22,840 nt of DNA from Pseudomonas sp. (GTDB lineage: Bacteria > Pseudomonadota > Gammaproteobacteria > Pseudomonadales > Pseudomonadaceae). The stretch lies in the NCBI GenBank assembly GCA_003488145.1, contig DNMQ01000479.1:1-22840 (forward strand), in the 5' to 3' direction. This document shows, one piece after another, positions 9,183 to 16,462 of the stretch. Every line of letters starts with the position of its first letter. Position 1 is the stretch's first letter. The position numbers and the translations under genes were made by a program. The notes beneath the pieces were generated by a model that did no database searches, was not told the DNA's origin, and was given only the letters and a program-made list of their open reading frames with translations.

Positions 9183-10073
9183 ATGGCTTCCCTCGATGAA
9201 GTGCACCTCGCCCACGCCGGTTTCCGGCTCTCGGTCTGCCCGGCGCTGGGCGGCGCAATTACCCGCTTCGCCCTGGATGATTTCGACCTGCTACGCCCCT
9301 GGGATGGCAGCGAGCAGGTGCGTCGTACCAGTTGTTTCGTGCTGGCGCCGTACTCCAATCGGGTTGGCGGCGGCATGTTCCAGGCGGACGGCGAGTCGCA
9401 CCGCTTGCGGCTGAATTCCGCGGAGCATGCCTTGCCGATTCACGGCGTGGGCTGGAAGCGGTCGTGGACACTGGCTGCGCAGGAGGCCGACCGACTGGTG
9501 CTGACACTGCTGCATCGGGCCGAAGGCGATGCCCGGCAGGACTGGCCGTTCTCCTTCGAGCTGGAGCATGAGCTCGGGCTCGACGAGCAGGGCGCCTGGC
9601 TGCGGCTGGCGCTGATCAACCGCAGCGAACGGGTGATGCCGGCCGGGCTCGGCTGGCACCCGTACTTCCCGCGCCATGCAGGCGTGACGCTGCGTTTCGC
9701 TGCCGAGCAGGTCTGGCTGAGTGACGATCAGCAGTTGCCGAGCGAGGCGGTGGACATACCGTCACGCTGGGACTTCCGTCAGACGCGGGAGCTGGGCGAG
9801 CCCGAGCTGGATCACTGCTTCGCCGGTTGGGATGCCACGGCAACCTTGCAGTGGCCGACGGCAGGCGTGCGGCTTGAGCTTGAGGCGGACCCGTCGATGA
9901 CGCATCTGGTGGTCTATACGCCGCCGGCCGTGCAGGGCTTCTTCGCCGTGGAGCCGGTGTCCCATCGCAACAACGCGCTGAATGCGCCGGACCCGGCCAA
10001 GCATGGCGTGGTGCAGCTGCAGCCGGGCGGGCGACTGGAGCGCCGCTGCCGCCTGCGCGTCACGCGTCGCTGA
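9183..10073 (+). CDS. Aldose 1-epimerase family protein
   Basis: A 296-residue galactose-mutarotase-fold protein that would interconvert alpha and beta anomers of an aldose in the cytoplasm. The residues expected in GalM are all present in order: His87 (LPIHGVGWKR), His159 (GLGWHPYFP), Asp210 (PELDHCF) and Glu257 (FFAVEPVSH). The Asn-Arg of APYSNR is also conserved. It is shorter than the roughly 340-residue GalM enzymes, as in the bacterial subfamily with unassigned sugars. I chose the ATG at 9183 because AGGAG (9173-9177) lies upstream; an ATG at 9153 lacks this. It follows the hydroxyacid dehydrogenase by 108 bp and faces the porin gene. Confidence 0.9.
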   Translation: MASLDEVHLAHAGFRLSVCPALGGAITRFALDDFDLLRPWDGSEQVRRTSCFVLAPYSNRVGGGMFQADGESHRLRLNSAEHALPIHGVGWKRSWTLAAQEADRLVLTLLHRAEGDARQDWPFSFELEHELGLDEQGAWLRLALINRSERVMPAGLGWHPYFPRHAGVTLRFAAEQVWLSDDQQLPSEAVDIPSRWDFRQTRELGEPELDHCFAGWDATATLQWPTAGVRLELEADPSMTHLVVYTPPAVQGFFAVEPVSHRNNALNAPDPAKHGVVQLQPGGRLERRCRLRVTRR

Positions 10074-10081
10074 AGGCAGAC

Positions 10082-10108
10082 GAAAAAAGGCCCGTCAACT
10101 GACGGGCC
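10082..10108 (-). terminator. Rho-independent terminator of the porin gene
   Basis: A perfect GGCCCGTCA / TGACGGGCC inverted repeat (10089-10108) is followed on the minus strand by six T residues. It begins 50 bp past the porin stop. On the plus strand no T-run follows the hairpin, so it should act mainly on the porin transcript and not on the epimerase transcript. Confidence 0.88.
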
Positions 10109-10157
10109 AAAGAGTTACCGCAACCGGAGCGAGGAGGGTTGCGTACAGCGCTACCGC

Positions 10158-11429
10158 TTACAGCAGAGACAACGGGTAGTTGAAGATCAGGCGGTTCTCG
10201 TCGAACTCGGTGGAGCTGTAGTCGCGACGTATGCTGGAGTTGCGCCACTTGATGTTGAGGCTCTTGAACAGCCCGCTCTGCACCGTGTAGGCCAGCTCGG
10301 ACTCGCGGCCCCATTCCTTGCCATCGTCCACGCCACCGGCCTCGATCTGATCGCCACTGATGTAGCGGTTCATGATGGTCAGGCCCGGAACGCCCATGCC
10401 GGCGAAGTTGTAGTCGTGGCGCAGCTGCCAGGAACGCTCGTTGGCGTTGTCGTAGGCGGAGTTGAACGAGTCGTTGGCGAGGGTACCGCCGCTGGTGCCG
10501 TTGACGCGCATCCAGCCGTTGTCGCCGCTGACCTTCTGCAGACCGACATAGAAGGTGTTGCCACCGACCTGCAGGCCGAACAGGCCGGAGTAGGTCTTGT
10601 TGTCCAGATCGCCAGCCAGCGCACTGCCTTCTTCCTTGCCGGTGAAGTAGCCGAGGTTGGCGGTCAGCGCCACGTCTTCGCCGAGCGGCTGGGTGTGCAG
10701 CAGCTGGAAGTAGTTCTGCTGGTAGATGTCTTCCAGGCGAGCATGCCAGGCGCCGACCTTGGTCTTCGCGCCCAGTTCGTACTCACCGCCGACGAAGTTG
10801 AAGCGATCTGAAGTGACGCCGCCGAAGCCTTGCAGGGACATGTCGTCCATGCTGCCGTCGTCGCGCGGGCTGTTCTGCCGCATCTGCCCGCCGTAGAGCG
10901 ACAGACCCTTGATTTCCTTGGAGGTGATCATGCCGCCCTGGAAGGTCTGCGGCAGCGAGCGACCGTCGTCCGAACGCAGGATCGGCAGTACCACCATCCA
11001 TTCACCGACGCGCACCTCGGTTTCGGAGAACTTGGCCTTCGCCGCGACTGCCAGGCGCGCGAAGTCATCCGGCGGATGCCGATCGCCGGGTGCGCCATGC
11101 ACCGGCAGCAGGCCAGTGCCATAGGTACCGCCACCGCCATCCAGCTTGACCGCCAGCAGGCCCAGCGCGTCGACGCCGAAGCCCACCGGGCCGGGCGTGT
11201 AGCCGGATTGGAAATTGAGGATGAAGCTCTGCGTCCACTCTTCGCCCTTGCTCTGTGGGTAGTCGGAGTCGACGAAATTGCGGTTGATATAGAAGTTGCG
11301 CAGGTTCAACGAAAAGTTCGCATCTTCGACGAAGCCTTCGGCTTGGGCGCCGGCAGTGAAGCCGAGCGATGCGAGGGTCATGCAGCCGCCCGCGAACAGT
11401 GCGACGGACGAGGGTGTGCGTGGGGTCAT
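10158..11429 (-). CDS. OprD-family outer-membrane porin
   Basis: A 423-residue precursor with a signal peptide ending GAQA (residue 30), followed by EGFVEDANFSLNLRNFYINR, a typical mature OprD-family start. The C-terminus RLIFNYPLSLL is also typical. These 18-strand porins pass small charged solutes such as basic amino acids or carboxylic and sugar acids. The subclass cannot be fixed by eye, and a link to the sugar diacids is only contextual. I chose the ATG at 11429 because AAGGGAG lies about ten bases upstream; the frame is open 15 codons further with no better signal. The gene is monocistronic, with a promoter at 11541-11568 and a terminator at 10082-10108. Confidence 0.93.
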   Translation of the reverse strand: MTPRTPSSVALFAGGCMTLASLGFTAGAQAEGFVEDANFSLNLRNFYINRNFVDSDYPQSKGEEWTQSFILNFQSGYTPGPVGFGVDALGLLAVKLDGGGGTYGTGLLPVHGAPGDRHPPDDFARLAVAAKAKFSETEVRVGEWMVVLPILRSDDGRSLPQTFQGGMITSKEIKGLSLYGGQMRQNSPRDDGSMDDMSLQGFGGVTSDRFNFVGGEYELGAKTKVGAWHARLEDIYQQNYFQLLHTQPLGEDVALTANLGYFTGKEEGSALAGDLDNKTYSGLFGLQVGGNTFYVGLQKVSGDNGWMRVNGTSGGTLANDSFNSAYDNANERSWQLRHDYNFAGMGVPGLTIMNRYISGDQIEAGGVDDGKEWGRESELAYTVQSGLFKSLNIKWRNSSIRRDYSSTEFDENRLIFNYPLSLL

Positions 11430-11512
11430 TATTGTTGTGCTCCCTTGCTTGATGGGCCGCCCCGGTGTGGCCACCGTGGGGGCGGTGGTCTATGCCTGAT
11501 CGGCAAGTCTAA

Positions 11513-11533
11513 TGACGTCAGTTGTCATATGAC
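11513..11533. promoter_or_regulatory. Paired palindromes (candidate operator) at the porin transcription start
   Basis: Two perfect palindromes sit side by side: TGACGTCA (11513-11520) and GTCATATGAC (11524-11533). The second lies directly after the predicted transcription start of the porin (about 11534), a usual place for a repressor. TTGTCATATGAC resembles the TnGTnnnACnA pattern of FadR-subgroup GntR regulators, though no regulator gene is in the window. Confidence 0.45.
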
Positions 11534-11540
11534 TGCAGGG

Positions 11541-11568
11541 ATTATGACGATGAGCACGTCGTTGTCAA
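11541..11568 (-). promoter_or_regulatory. Sigma70-type promoter of the porin gene
   Basis: On the minus strand there is a perfect TTGACA -35 box (11563-11568) and a CATAAT -10 box (11541-11546) separated by 16 bp. It predicts a start near 11534 and a leader of about 105 nt before the porin ATG. This is the best promoter match seen in the window. Confidence 0.65.
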
Positions 11569-11731
11569 TGTCGCTGAAAGTCGAAGGGGTTCCGCATGCA
11601 CACACCGCTATTTCAGGCTATAAGCAGAATCAGAGGCGATAGGAGGAGATTTTTAGCGCGTCGAGGAAGCACAGGCGCCGCTCGTGCAGCGCCTAGGGAA
11701 TCCTTATGGTTTTTGGTGGTGATCGTATGAC
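11569..11731. other. Intergenic remainder between porin promoter and the LEA-2 lipoprotein gene
   Basis: With the promoter and operator entries, this makes up a gene-free stretch of about 300 bp. It holds one inverted repeat, AGGCGC / GCGCCT (11673-11678 and 11689-11694), 38 bp past the lipoprotein stop. It has no T-run on the minus strand directly after it, so any terminator role is weak. I see no open frame with a credible ribosome-binding site. Confidence 0.3.
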
Positions 11732-12235
11732 TCAGCGGCGCTGGTAGGGAGAACCTGTTACCGGCGACAAGTCGAATGTGCCCTTCTCGACGAAGCGCTG
11801 GGTGCCGAACAGGCCGCCGGCAAGCTTGCCACGCAACACGTAGGGCACTTCGTCGAGCCCGATGTGTTCCGCCAGTCCCAGTGCCTGGCGCGCGGCCGAG
11901 AAGGCGGAAATGGTCACCGGCACGCTGAGTACGCTCTCGCCAAAACGCGGCACCGTACCGCGCTGGTCGCTGACGCCGCTGGCCAGCCGGCGACCGTTGA
12001 CCTCAAGGTCCAGCGCGACGCCGTTGTAGTCGATGGCGCCGTCGTTGGGGTTCTGCAGGCGCAGCTTGACCATGAAGCGCACCTCCAGCCCTTCGCCTTG
12101 CAGCGGCTGGATGCCGGCGACCTGAACATTGAGCGGGTCGCGCGGTGAAAATGCCGCGCAGGCGCCCAGCGCCGAGGCAAGCAAGGTGATCAGCAGCAGG
12201 CGCAGTGGTCGGTGAAACGTGGGGAATATGTGCAC
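11732..12235 (-). CDS. LEA type 2 (WHy-domain) lipoprotein
   Basis: A 167-residue predicted lipoprotein. The signal segment RLLLITLLASALGAC ends in a lipobox with Cys26; the next residue is Ala, not Asp, so outer-membrane sorting is expected. Residues about 33-130 form an LEA-2/WHy domain (VAGIQPLQGEGLEVRFMVKL, LQNPNDGAIDYNGVALDLEV), a fold found in stress proteins and in bacterial lipoproteins of unknown mechanism. The start is a GTG directly after the TGA of the SPFH gene (TGAGTG), so it is probably translated by coupling. It is the third gene of the NfeD-SPFH operon; a role in envelope stress is an inference from that position. Confidence 0.85.
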   Translation of the reverse strand: MHIFPTFHRPLRLLLITLLASALGACAAFSPRDPLNVQVAGIQPLQGEGLEVRFMVKLRLQNPNDGAIDYNGVALDLEVNGRRLASGVSDQRGTVPRFGESVLSVPVTISAFSAARQALGLAEHIGLDEVPYVLRGKLAGGLFGTQRFVEKGTFDLSPVTGSPYQRR

Positions 12236-12994
12236 TCAGGGTTTCCTGTCGAGGTTCTTGATCCCCTGCAGCAGCTCGATGGGCAGCGGGAAGACGATGG
12301 TAGAGCTCTTGTCACCGGCGATGTTGCTCAGTGTCTGCATGTAGCGCAGCTGCATGGCGCCCGATTGCCGGCCGAGCATCTCGGCGGCCTGCATCAGTTT
12401 CTCCGACGCCTGCAGTTCGCCCTCTGCATGAATGACCTTGGCCCGCCGCTCGCGTTCCGCCTCGGCCTGGCGGGCGATGGCGCGGATCATCGATTCATCG
12501 AGGTCGACGTGCTTGATCTCGACGTTGGCCACTTTGATCCCCCAGGCGTCGGTCTGCGCATCCAGTACCTGCTGGATATCGCTGTTGAGCCGCTCGCGCT
12601 CGGCCAGCATGTCGTCCAGTTCGTGCTTGCCGAGCACCGCACGCAGGGTGGTTTGCGCCAGCTGGCTGGTGGCCGAGTGGTAGTCCTCGACCTCGATGAT
12701 CGCCTTTTGCGCATCCAGCACGCGGTAATACACCACCGCGTTGACCTTCACCGAGACGTTGTCGCGGGAGATCACGTCCTGGGTCGGCACGTCGAGTACC
12801 AGTGTGCGCAGATCGACCCGTACCATCTGCTGGATGCCAGGAATCACCAGGATCAACCCTGGTCCCTTGACCTTCCAGAAGCGGCCGAGCATGAACACCA
12901 CGCCGCGCTCGTATTCGCGCAGGATGCGAAAGGTCGAAGTCAGCAGGCCGAACAGCAGCACCAGCAACACCAGAAAACTCATTTCATAGCCCAT
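12236..12994 (-). CDS. SPFH/stomatin-like (slipin) membrane protein
   Basis: A 252-residue slipin. One N-terminal membrane helix (about residues 4-20, [18 protein letters not shown]) leads to [13 protein letters not shown] and a full SPFH/band-7 domain (about 25-180). An Ala/Glu-rich helical region follows ([20 protein letters not shown]), which usually drives oligomerisation. Slipins form large membrane assemblies and are commonly paired with NfeD proteases, as here. I chose the ATG at 12994 because GAGGAG lies seven bases upstream. It overlaps the end of the NfeD gene by 11 bases; an internal ATG at 12982 would almost remove the overlap but has a weaker signal. Confidence 0.94.
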   Translation of the reverse strand: MGYEMSFLVLLVLLFGLLTSTFRILREYERGVVFMLGRFWKVKGPGLILVIPGIQQMVRVDLRTLVLDVPTQDVISRDNVSVKVNAVVYYRVLDAQKAIIEVEDYHSATSQLAQTTLRAVLGKHELDDMLAERERLNSDIQQVLDAQTDAWGIKVANVEIKHVDLDESMIRAIARQAEAERERRAKVIHAEGELQASEKLMQAAEMLGRQSGAMQLRYMQTLSNIAGDKSSTIVFPLPIELLQGIKNLDRKP

Positions 12995-14363
12995 GGTTCA
13001 GCTCCTCTCGATGGGTGGATGGCTGTGCGGTGACCTCCAGTTGCAGGCCGTGTCGGGCGATCACCCGTACTTGCTGGCCGACCTGCAGCGGTAAGGCGCT
13101 GCGCACCTGCCAGTTCTCGCCGTGCAGATGCACCCAGCCGCTGTGCGGGTTCTGTGGCGGCACCGCGTCGACCAGTACCACGCTGCCGATCAGTACGCTG
13201 TCGCCGCTGACCAGGCGCTGCCGCCGCGCCTTCAGCGCCATGGCGACGATGCCGAACACCAACAGCGCGCTGGCCATGCCCAACGGCACGATCAAACTCA
13301 GCGGAATGCCGAAACCGGGCACTTCAGTATCGATCAGGATCACCGCGCCAGCGACGAACGCGGCCACGCCGCCGATGCCGAGTACGCCGAAGCTCGGCAG
13401 AAACGCTTCGGCGACCATGAAGGCGATGCCGAGCAGGATCAGCGCCACGCCGGCGTAGTTCACTGGTAACAGCTGCAGCGAATACAGCGCCAGGATCAGG
13501 CAGATGCCGCCGAGCACGCCGCCGGCGCCGATGCCGGGGTTGGAGAATTCGAGGATCAGCCCGTAGATGCCGATCATCATCAGGATCAGCGCCACGCTGG
13601 GGTTGGTGATCACCGCCAGCAGGCGTACCCGCCAGTCGGGTGCGTGCTCGATGAGCGGGGCGTCGGCGGTGCTCAGCGTGGCGTCACCCTCGACGGTGGC
13701 GAGGGTTTTGCCGTCGAGCTGGCGCAGCAGGTCGGCAACATCGCGCGCCAGGTAGTCGATCACCTTCTGTTCCAGCGCTTCGCTCGCCGACAGGCTGACC
13801 GCCTCGCGCACGGCCTGCTCGGCCCACTCGGCATTGCGCCCGCGCAACTGGGCGAGGCCGCGAATGTAGGCCGCCGCGTCATTGACCTGTTTGCGGCTCA
13901 TGGCGTCGCCGGGTGGCTTGGATGGCTCGTTCTGCTCGCCTTGCGGCTGCTCGGGCGGCGCACCGGGCATGCCACCGATCTGCACCGGCGTCGCCGCGCC
14001 AAGGTTGGTGCCCGGCGCCATCGCCGCGACATGGCTGGCGTAGAGCATGTAGGTGCCGGCGCTGGCCGCCCGGGCGCCACTGGGGGTGACGTAGGTGGCG
14101 ACTGGGATCGGGCTGGCGAGGATCGCCTTGATGATCGCGCGCATCGACGTGTCCAGCCCGCCGGGGGTGTCCAATTCCAGCACTACCAGCTGTGCCCCCT
14201 CGTCACGGGCATGTTTGAGGCCGCGCAGCAGGTAGTCGGCGCTGGCCGGGCCGATGGCGCCGTCGACCCGCAGCAGCGTGACCGGCGCCGCAGCCAGTGC
14301 GGGGCCAGCCAGCAACAGCAGCAAGGCCAGCGACCAGCGCAGCAGGCGCATGGAGCGGAGCAT
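12984..14363 (-). CDS. NfeD-family membrane serine protease (ClpP class)
   Basis: A 459-residue long-form NfeD protein: signal peptide (about 1-25), a ClpP-like serine protease domain (about 26-235), four to five membrane helices (about 250-400) and a C-terminal NfeD OB-fold domain. The likely Ser-Lys dyad is Ser101 (RAASAGTYM) and Lys158 ([13 protein letters not shown]). Between them lies a Pro/Gln/Glu-rich loop (about 131-152) that varies in the family. The archaeal homologue PH1510 cleaves the C-terminal region of its stomatin partner, so the SPFH protein encoded next is the likely substrate or scaffold. The ATG at 14363 has GAGGAG six bases upstream. It is the first gene of the three-gene operon. 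Confidence 0.94.
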   Translation of the reverse strand: MLRSMRLLRWSLALLLLLAGPALAAAPVTLLRVDGAIGPASADYLLRGLKHARDEGAQLVVLELDTPGGLDTSMRAIIKAILASPIPVATYVTPSGARAASAGTYMLYASHVAAMAPGTNLGAATPVQIGGMPGAPPEQPQGEQNEPSKPPGDAMSRKQVNDAAAYIRGLAQLRGRNAEWAEQAVREAVSLSASEALEQKVIDYLARDVADLLRQLDGKTLATVEGDATLSTADAPLIEHAPDWRVRLLAVITNPSVALILMMIGIYGLILEFSNPGIGAGGVLGGICLILALYSLQLLPVNYAGVALILLGIAFMVAEAFLPSFGVLGIGGVAAFVAGAVILIDTEVPGFGIPLSLIVPLGMASALLVFGIVAMALKARRQRLVSGDSVLIGSVVLVDAVPPQNPHSGWVHLHGENWQVRSALPLQVGQQVRVIARHGLQLEVTAQPSTHREELNHGL

Positions 14364-14376
14364 GGCGCTCTCCTCG

Positions 14377-14493
14377 GGCAGTGCAGGATACTGCCGGTCA
14401 TTTCAGCGTAGACGACGGCTGCTCGCGCGCCGATTGCTGCGCGAGTGTGTCGCGGTGCGGCGCAATCGCTGAACTCTGCTCGGTGTTAACACC
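14377..14493. promoter_or_regulatory. nfeD upstream region with a 12-bp palindrome and a leader hairpin
   Basis: The region upstream of the NfeD gene holds a perfect palindrome, GGTGTTAACACC (14482-14493), followed by a further AGGTG half-site. It also has an inverted repeat GGCAGT / ACTGCC (14377-14382 and 14390-14395) close to the start codon. The palindrome could be a dimeric regulator site for the operon or for the divergent small gene. I found no clear -35/-10 pair. Confidence 0.3.
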
Positions 14494-14612
14494 TCACAGG
14501 TGCAGAGGGATGGTTGTCCGTCGCCTGCAGAACGAGGAGATATGCCGATGATTCCTTGCCCCGACAAGCGCTCCGCGCCCGTATCGAGAAGCCGGCAGGA
14601 TGGGCTGCGCTG

Positions 14613-14810
14613 ATGCCCGCGCCGCGCAGCAAGACCGTGGAGAAGATGATGGGCGCCGTGCGCTGGATCGGCTTCGCCGCCTGCTCGCTGGCGGCCGTCG
14701 GCTATGCTGCCATCGGCAACTACAACATGACCGGTGCGATGTTGGCGCTGGCCGTGCTGTCCTGGCTCAACATCCGTCGCAAGCGTTCGCCGCGGCCGCC
14801 TGAGCGCTAG
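14613..14810 (+). CDS. Small putative membrane protein of unknown function
   Basis: A 65-residue product from the ATG at 14613, with two hydrophobic segments (about MMGAVRWIGFAACSLAAVGY and MTGAMLALAVLSWL) and a basic tail (NIRRKRSPRPPER), which suggests a small inner-membrane protein with cytoplasmic ends. I do not recognise it. The ribosome-binding signal is poor (a GGCAGGA about 13 bases upstream). The frame also stays open upstream to a TTG at 14514, so the start is uncertain. Its TAG overlaps the TAG of the convergent SDR gene in a shared CTAG. The hydrophobic pattern and charged tail argue against a random frame. Confidence 0.5.
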   Translation: MPAPRSKTVEKMMGAVRWIGFAACSLAAVGYAAIGNYNMTGAMLALAVLSWLNIRRKRSPRPPER

Positions 14811-15799
14811 CGTCGGCCTCGGCCCAATGCCCAACCCGCACCCAGTGCCAGCAGGGCGCCGGCGCTCAGGGCTAGCTTGCCTACGTTCGCCGCGCTGATG
14901 GTCAGCGCATGTGACTGCGCCTGATCGCCGAAGCGGCCGTCGGTCGAGTGCAGGCCTTCGACTGGCTCGAACAGGTTGTCCGGGCGGTTTTCCGCCACGC
15001 GTTCGGGCACCAGCTGTCCGTCCCAGGCCTGCCGCGCGAGCATGCGATCGAGCAGGCCGGGCATGAACAGCGTGCCGATGATCGCCTTCAGGCTGGCCGT
15101 GCCGACCCACAGCTCCCGGGGTGCTTCACGCGCCGCTCGGAGGATGGCCCGCGCCGCGACTTCCGGTGTGTGGATCGGCGGCACCGGCTGCGCGCGCCAG
15201 CCGATCTTGTTGCGTGCCCAATCGAACTGCGGGGTGTTGTGCGCCGGCAGCTGAACCATGCTCAGGCGAATGGCGCTGTTGTCGTGGATCAGCTCGCAAC
15301 GCAGCGAATCGATAAAGCCGCGAATGGCGAACTTGGCTCCGCAATAGGCCGATTGCAGGGGGATAGCGCGGTAGGCCAGTGCCGAGCCGACCTGGACGAT
15401 GGTGCCTCTGTTGCGTGGGCGCATGTGGCGCAGCGCGGTCAGGGTGCCGTGCACGCTGCCGAGGTAGGTCACCTCGGTGACGCGGCGGATTTCCTCGGCG
15501 GTCAGGGACGCGAAGGGGCCGAACACTGTCGCCATCGCCGCGTTCACCCAGACATCGATCGGCCCCAGTTCCGACTCGATGCGGCTGGCCGCGGCATCCA
15601 GCGCCTTGGCATCGGCGACATCGGCGGAAATCGCCAGCACCGTCGCGCCCAGTGCTTCGAGTTGATCGCGGGTGTCACGCAGGCCCTGTTCCCCCCGGGC
15701 GATCAGCGCGACCCGGTAGCCGGCCGTGGCAAAGGCCTCGGCGGTCGCGCGGCCGACGCCAGCGGTTGCGCCGCAGATCACCGCGATTGGTTCTGGCAT
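14807..15799 (-). CDS. SDR-family oxidoreductase with a C-terminal membrane helix
   Basis: A 330-residue short-chain dehydrogenase. The cofactor motif is GATAGVG (10-16), a variant of TGxxxGxG with Cys-Gly in place of Thr-Gly. Asn86 (VNAA), catalytic Ser139 (VGSALAY) and Tyr152-xxx-Lys156 (YCGAK) are all present, so it should be active. Arg35 after the second strand (LIARGE) suggests NADP(H). Beyond the fold it has a C-terminal tail with a hydrophobic segment (about 307-326, rich in Leu/Ala/Gly) ending GRGRR, which looks like a membrane anchor. The substrate is unknown. The start is the ATG at 15799, preceded by AGAGGACTT. It converges with the small membrane gene. Confidence 0.9.
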   Translation of the reverse strand: MPEPIAVICGATAGVGRATAEAFATAGYRVALIARGEQGLRDTRDQLEALGATVLAISADVADAKALDAAASRIESELGPIDVWVNAAMATVFGPFASLTAEEIRRVTEVTYLGSVHGTLTALRHMRPRNRGTIVQVGSALAYRAIPLQSAYCGAKFAIRGFIDSLRCELIHDNSAIRLSMVQLPAHNTPQFDWARNKIGWRAQPVPPIHTPEVAARAILRAAREAPRELWVGTASLKAIIGTLFMPGLLDRMLARQAWDGQLVPERVAENRPDNLFEPVEGLHSTDGRFGDQAQSHALTISAANVGKLALSAGALLALGAGWALGRGRR

Positions 15800-16154
15800 G
15801 AGAAGTCCTCTGATCGTTGCAGTTGGCGGTCGCGCTCGGCGGCCCGCGGTCTGCTTAGACGACCCGTGCGGGCATGGGGGAGTTCGGATGAGCCCGAGCG
15901 AAATGCGCGGCTATCGACCAATGGCCAATGGCGTCTACGCCTTTCGTCTGAGATTGTTAGCAGGCTAAGCGATACGCTTGGCGCCGCCCCTTGGCTCAAA
16001 AGGCGAAGCGGCATGACGCAACGGTGCCCACGTGAAAGACGGGCTGCGTCTCTCCCCTCCGTGCATCTAACCGATGCCCTCGGCGGCTTATCCGGTCGCC
16101 CTCGGACTTCAGCCCGCTGCCCCTCGGCAGCGGCGCTCCGCCAGCAGCGTGGAA
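15800..16154. other. Non-coding stretch with phased direct repeats and hairpins
   Basis: This roughly 350-bp stretch has no gene I can support. Its 3' part holds four direct repeats at an exact 22-nt period: CCCTCCG at 16055 and CCCTCGG at 16077, 16099 and 16121. Nearby is a bulged inverted repeat (GACGCA 16015-16020 with TGCGTC 16045-16050, plus GCCC/GGGC inside). A 7-bp hairpin with a CCTC loop (CGCTGCC / GGCAGCG, 16115-16132) overlaps the last repeat. Phased repeats before a small gene suggest an activator site or a structured leader or sRNA. This is read directly from the sequence; the function is unknown. Confidence 0.4.
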
Positions 16155-16182
16155 GGAACCCCTCTGCGCTGTTCCGGTCGAT
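16155..16182 (+). promoter_or_regulatory. Possible AlgU (sigma-E-like) promoter for the YqaE gene
   Basis: GGAACC (16155-16160) is followed after 17 bp by TCGAT (16178-16182), near the spacing of the AlgU pattern GAACTT-N16/17-TCTGA. The -35 part fits well and the -10 part poorly. It would give a leader of about 40 nt. YqaE/Pmp3 genes are often stress-induced, which fits, but this is a weak match. Confidence 0.28.
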
Positions 16183-16226
16183 TCAGGTAAGCCGCATATG
16201 GCCACACTTACCTGACGGAGACCATG

Positions 16227-16385
16227 ATGGACCTCATCCGCATCATTATCGCGATACTGCTGCCACCGCTTGGCGTGTTTCTCCAGGTAGGTTTCGCCGG
16301 CGCGTTCTGGCTCAACATCCTGCTCACCCTGCTCGGCTACATCCCCGGCATCATCCACGCGGTCTGGATCATCGCTCGTCGTTGA
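16227..16385 (+). CDS. YqaE/Pmp3-family small membrane protein
   Basis: A 52-residue protein beginning MDLIRIIIAILLPPLGVFLQ, with a second helix (LNILLTLLGYIPGIIHAVWI) and a short basic end (ARR). The LLPPLGVF and LLGYIPGIIHA motifs are diagnostic of the YqaE/Pmp3 (UPF0057) family, two-helix membrane proteins linked to membrane potential and salt or cold stress in yeast and plants. It is short enough to be missed by ordinary length cut-offs. I chose the ATG at 16227, six bases after GGAG; the ATG at 16224 is too close. It is monocistronic, with a terminator directly after. Confidence 0.92.
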   Translation: MDLIRIIIAILLPPLGVFLQVGFAGAFWLNILLTLLGYIPGIIHAVWIIARR

Positions 16386-16391
16386 TGGTCA

Positions 16392-16417
16392 GCGGCCCGG
16401 TCGACCGGGCTGCTTTT
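16392..16417 (+). terminator. Rho-independent terminator of the YqaE gene
   Basis: A hairpin built on the perfect palindrome CCCGGTCGACCGGG, extended by GCGG/CTGC with one G-U pair, is followed by TTTT. It starts 7 bp after the YqaE stop. It should isolate the YqaE gene from the signalling operon downstream. Confidence 0.75.
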
Positions 16418-16462
16418 GAACTCCCTCCCCTGGCCGTGTAGAGTCGCGCTTCCTGCGCTACG

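Noticed and set aside
10082..10108. Terminator for the aldose 1-epimerase on the plus strand
   Set aside because: The hairpin is symmetrical, but on the plus strand it is followed by AAAGAG, not T residues; only the minus-strand reading has a T-run.
15978..15995. Sigma-54 promoter resembling TTGGC-N8-TTGGC
   Set aside because: The -12 element lacks the required TTGC form and the spacing is not the TGGCAC-N5-TTGCA pattern.
14948..16441. 497-codon plus-strand frame across the SDR, the gap and the YqaE gene
   Set aside because: It is antisense to the SDR gene and out of frame with YqaE; composition is shadow-like and it has no domain.
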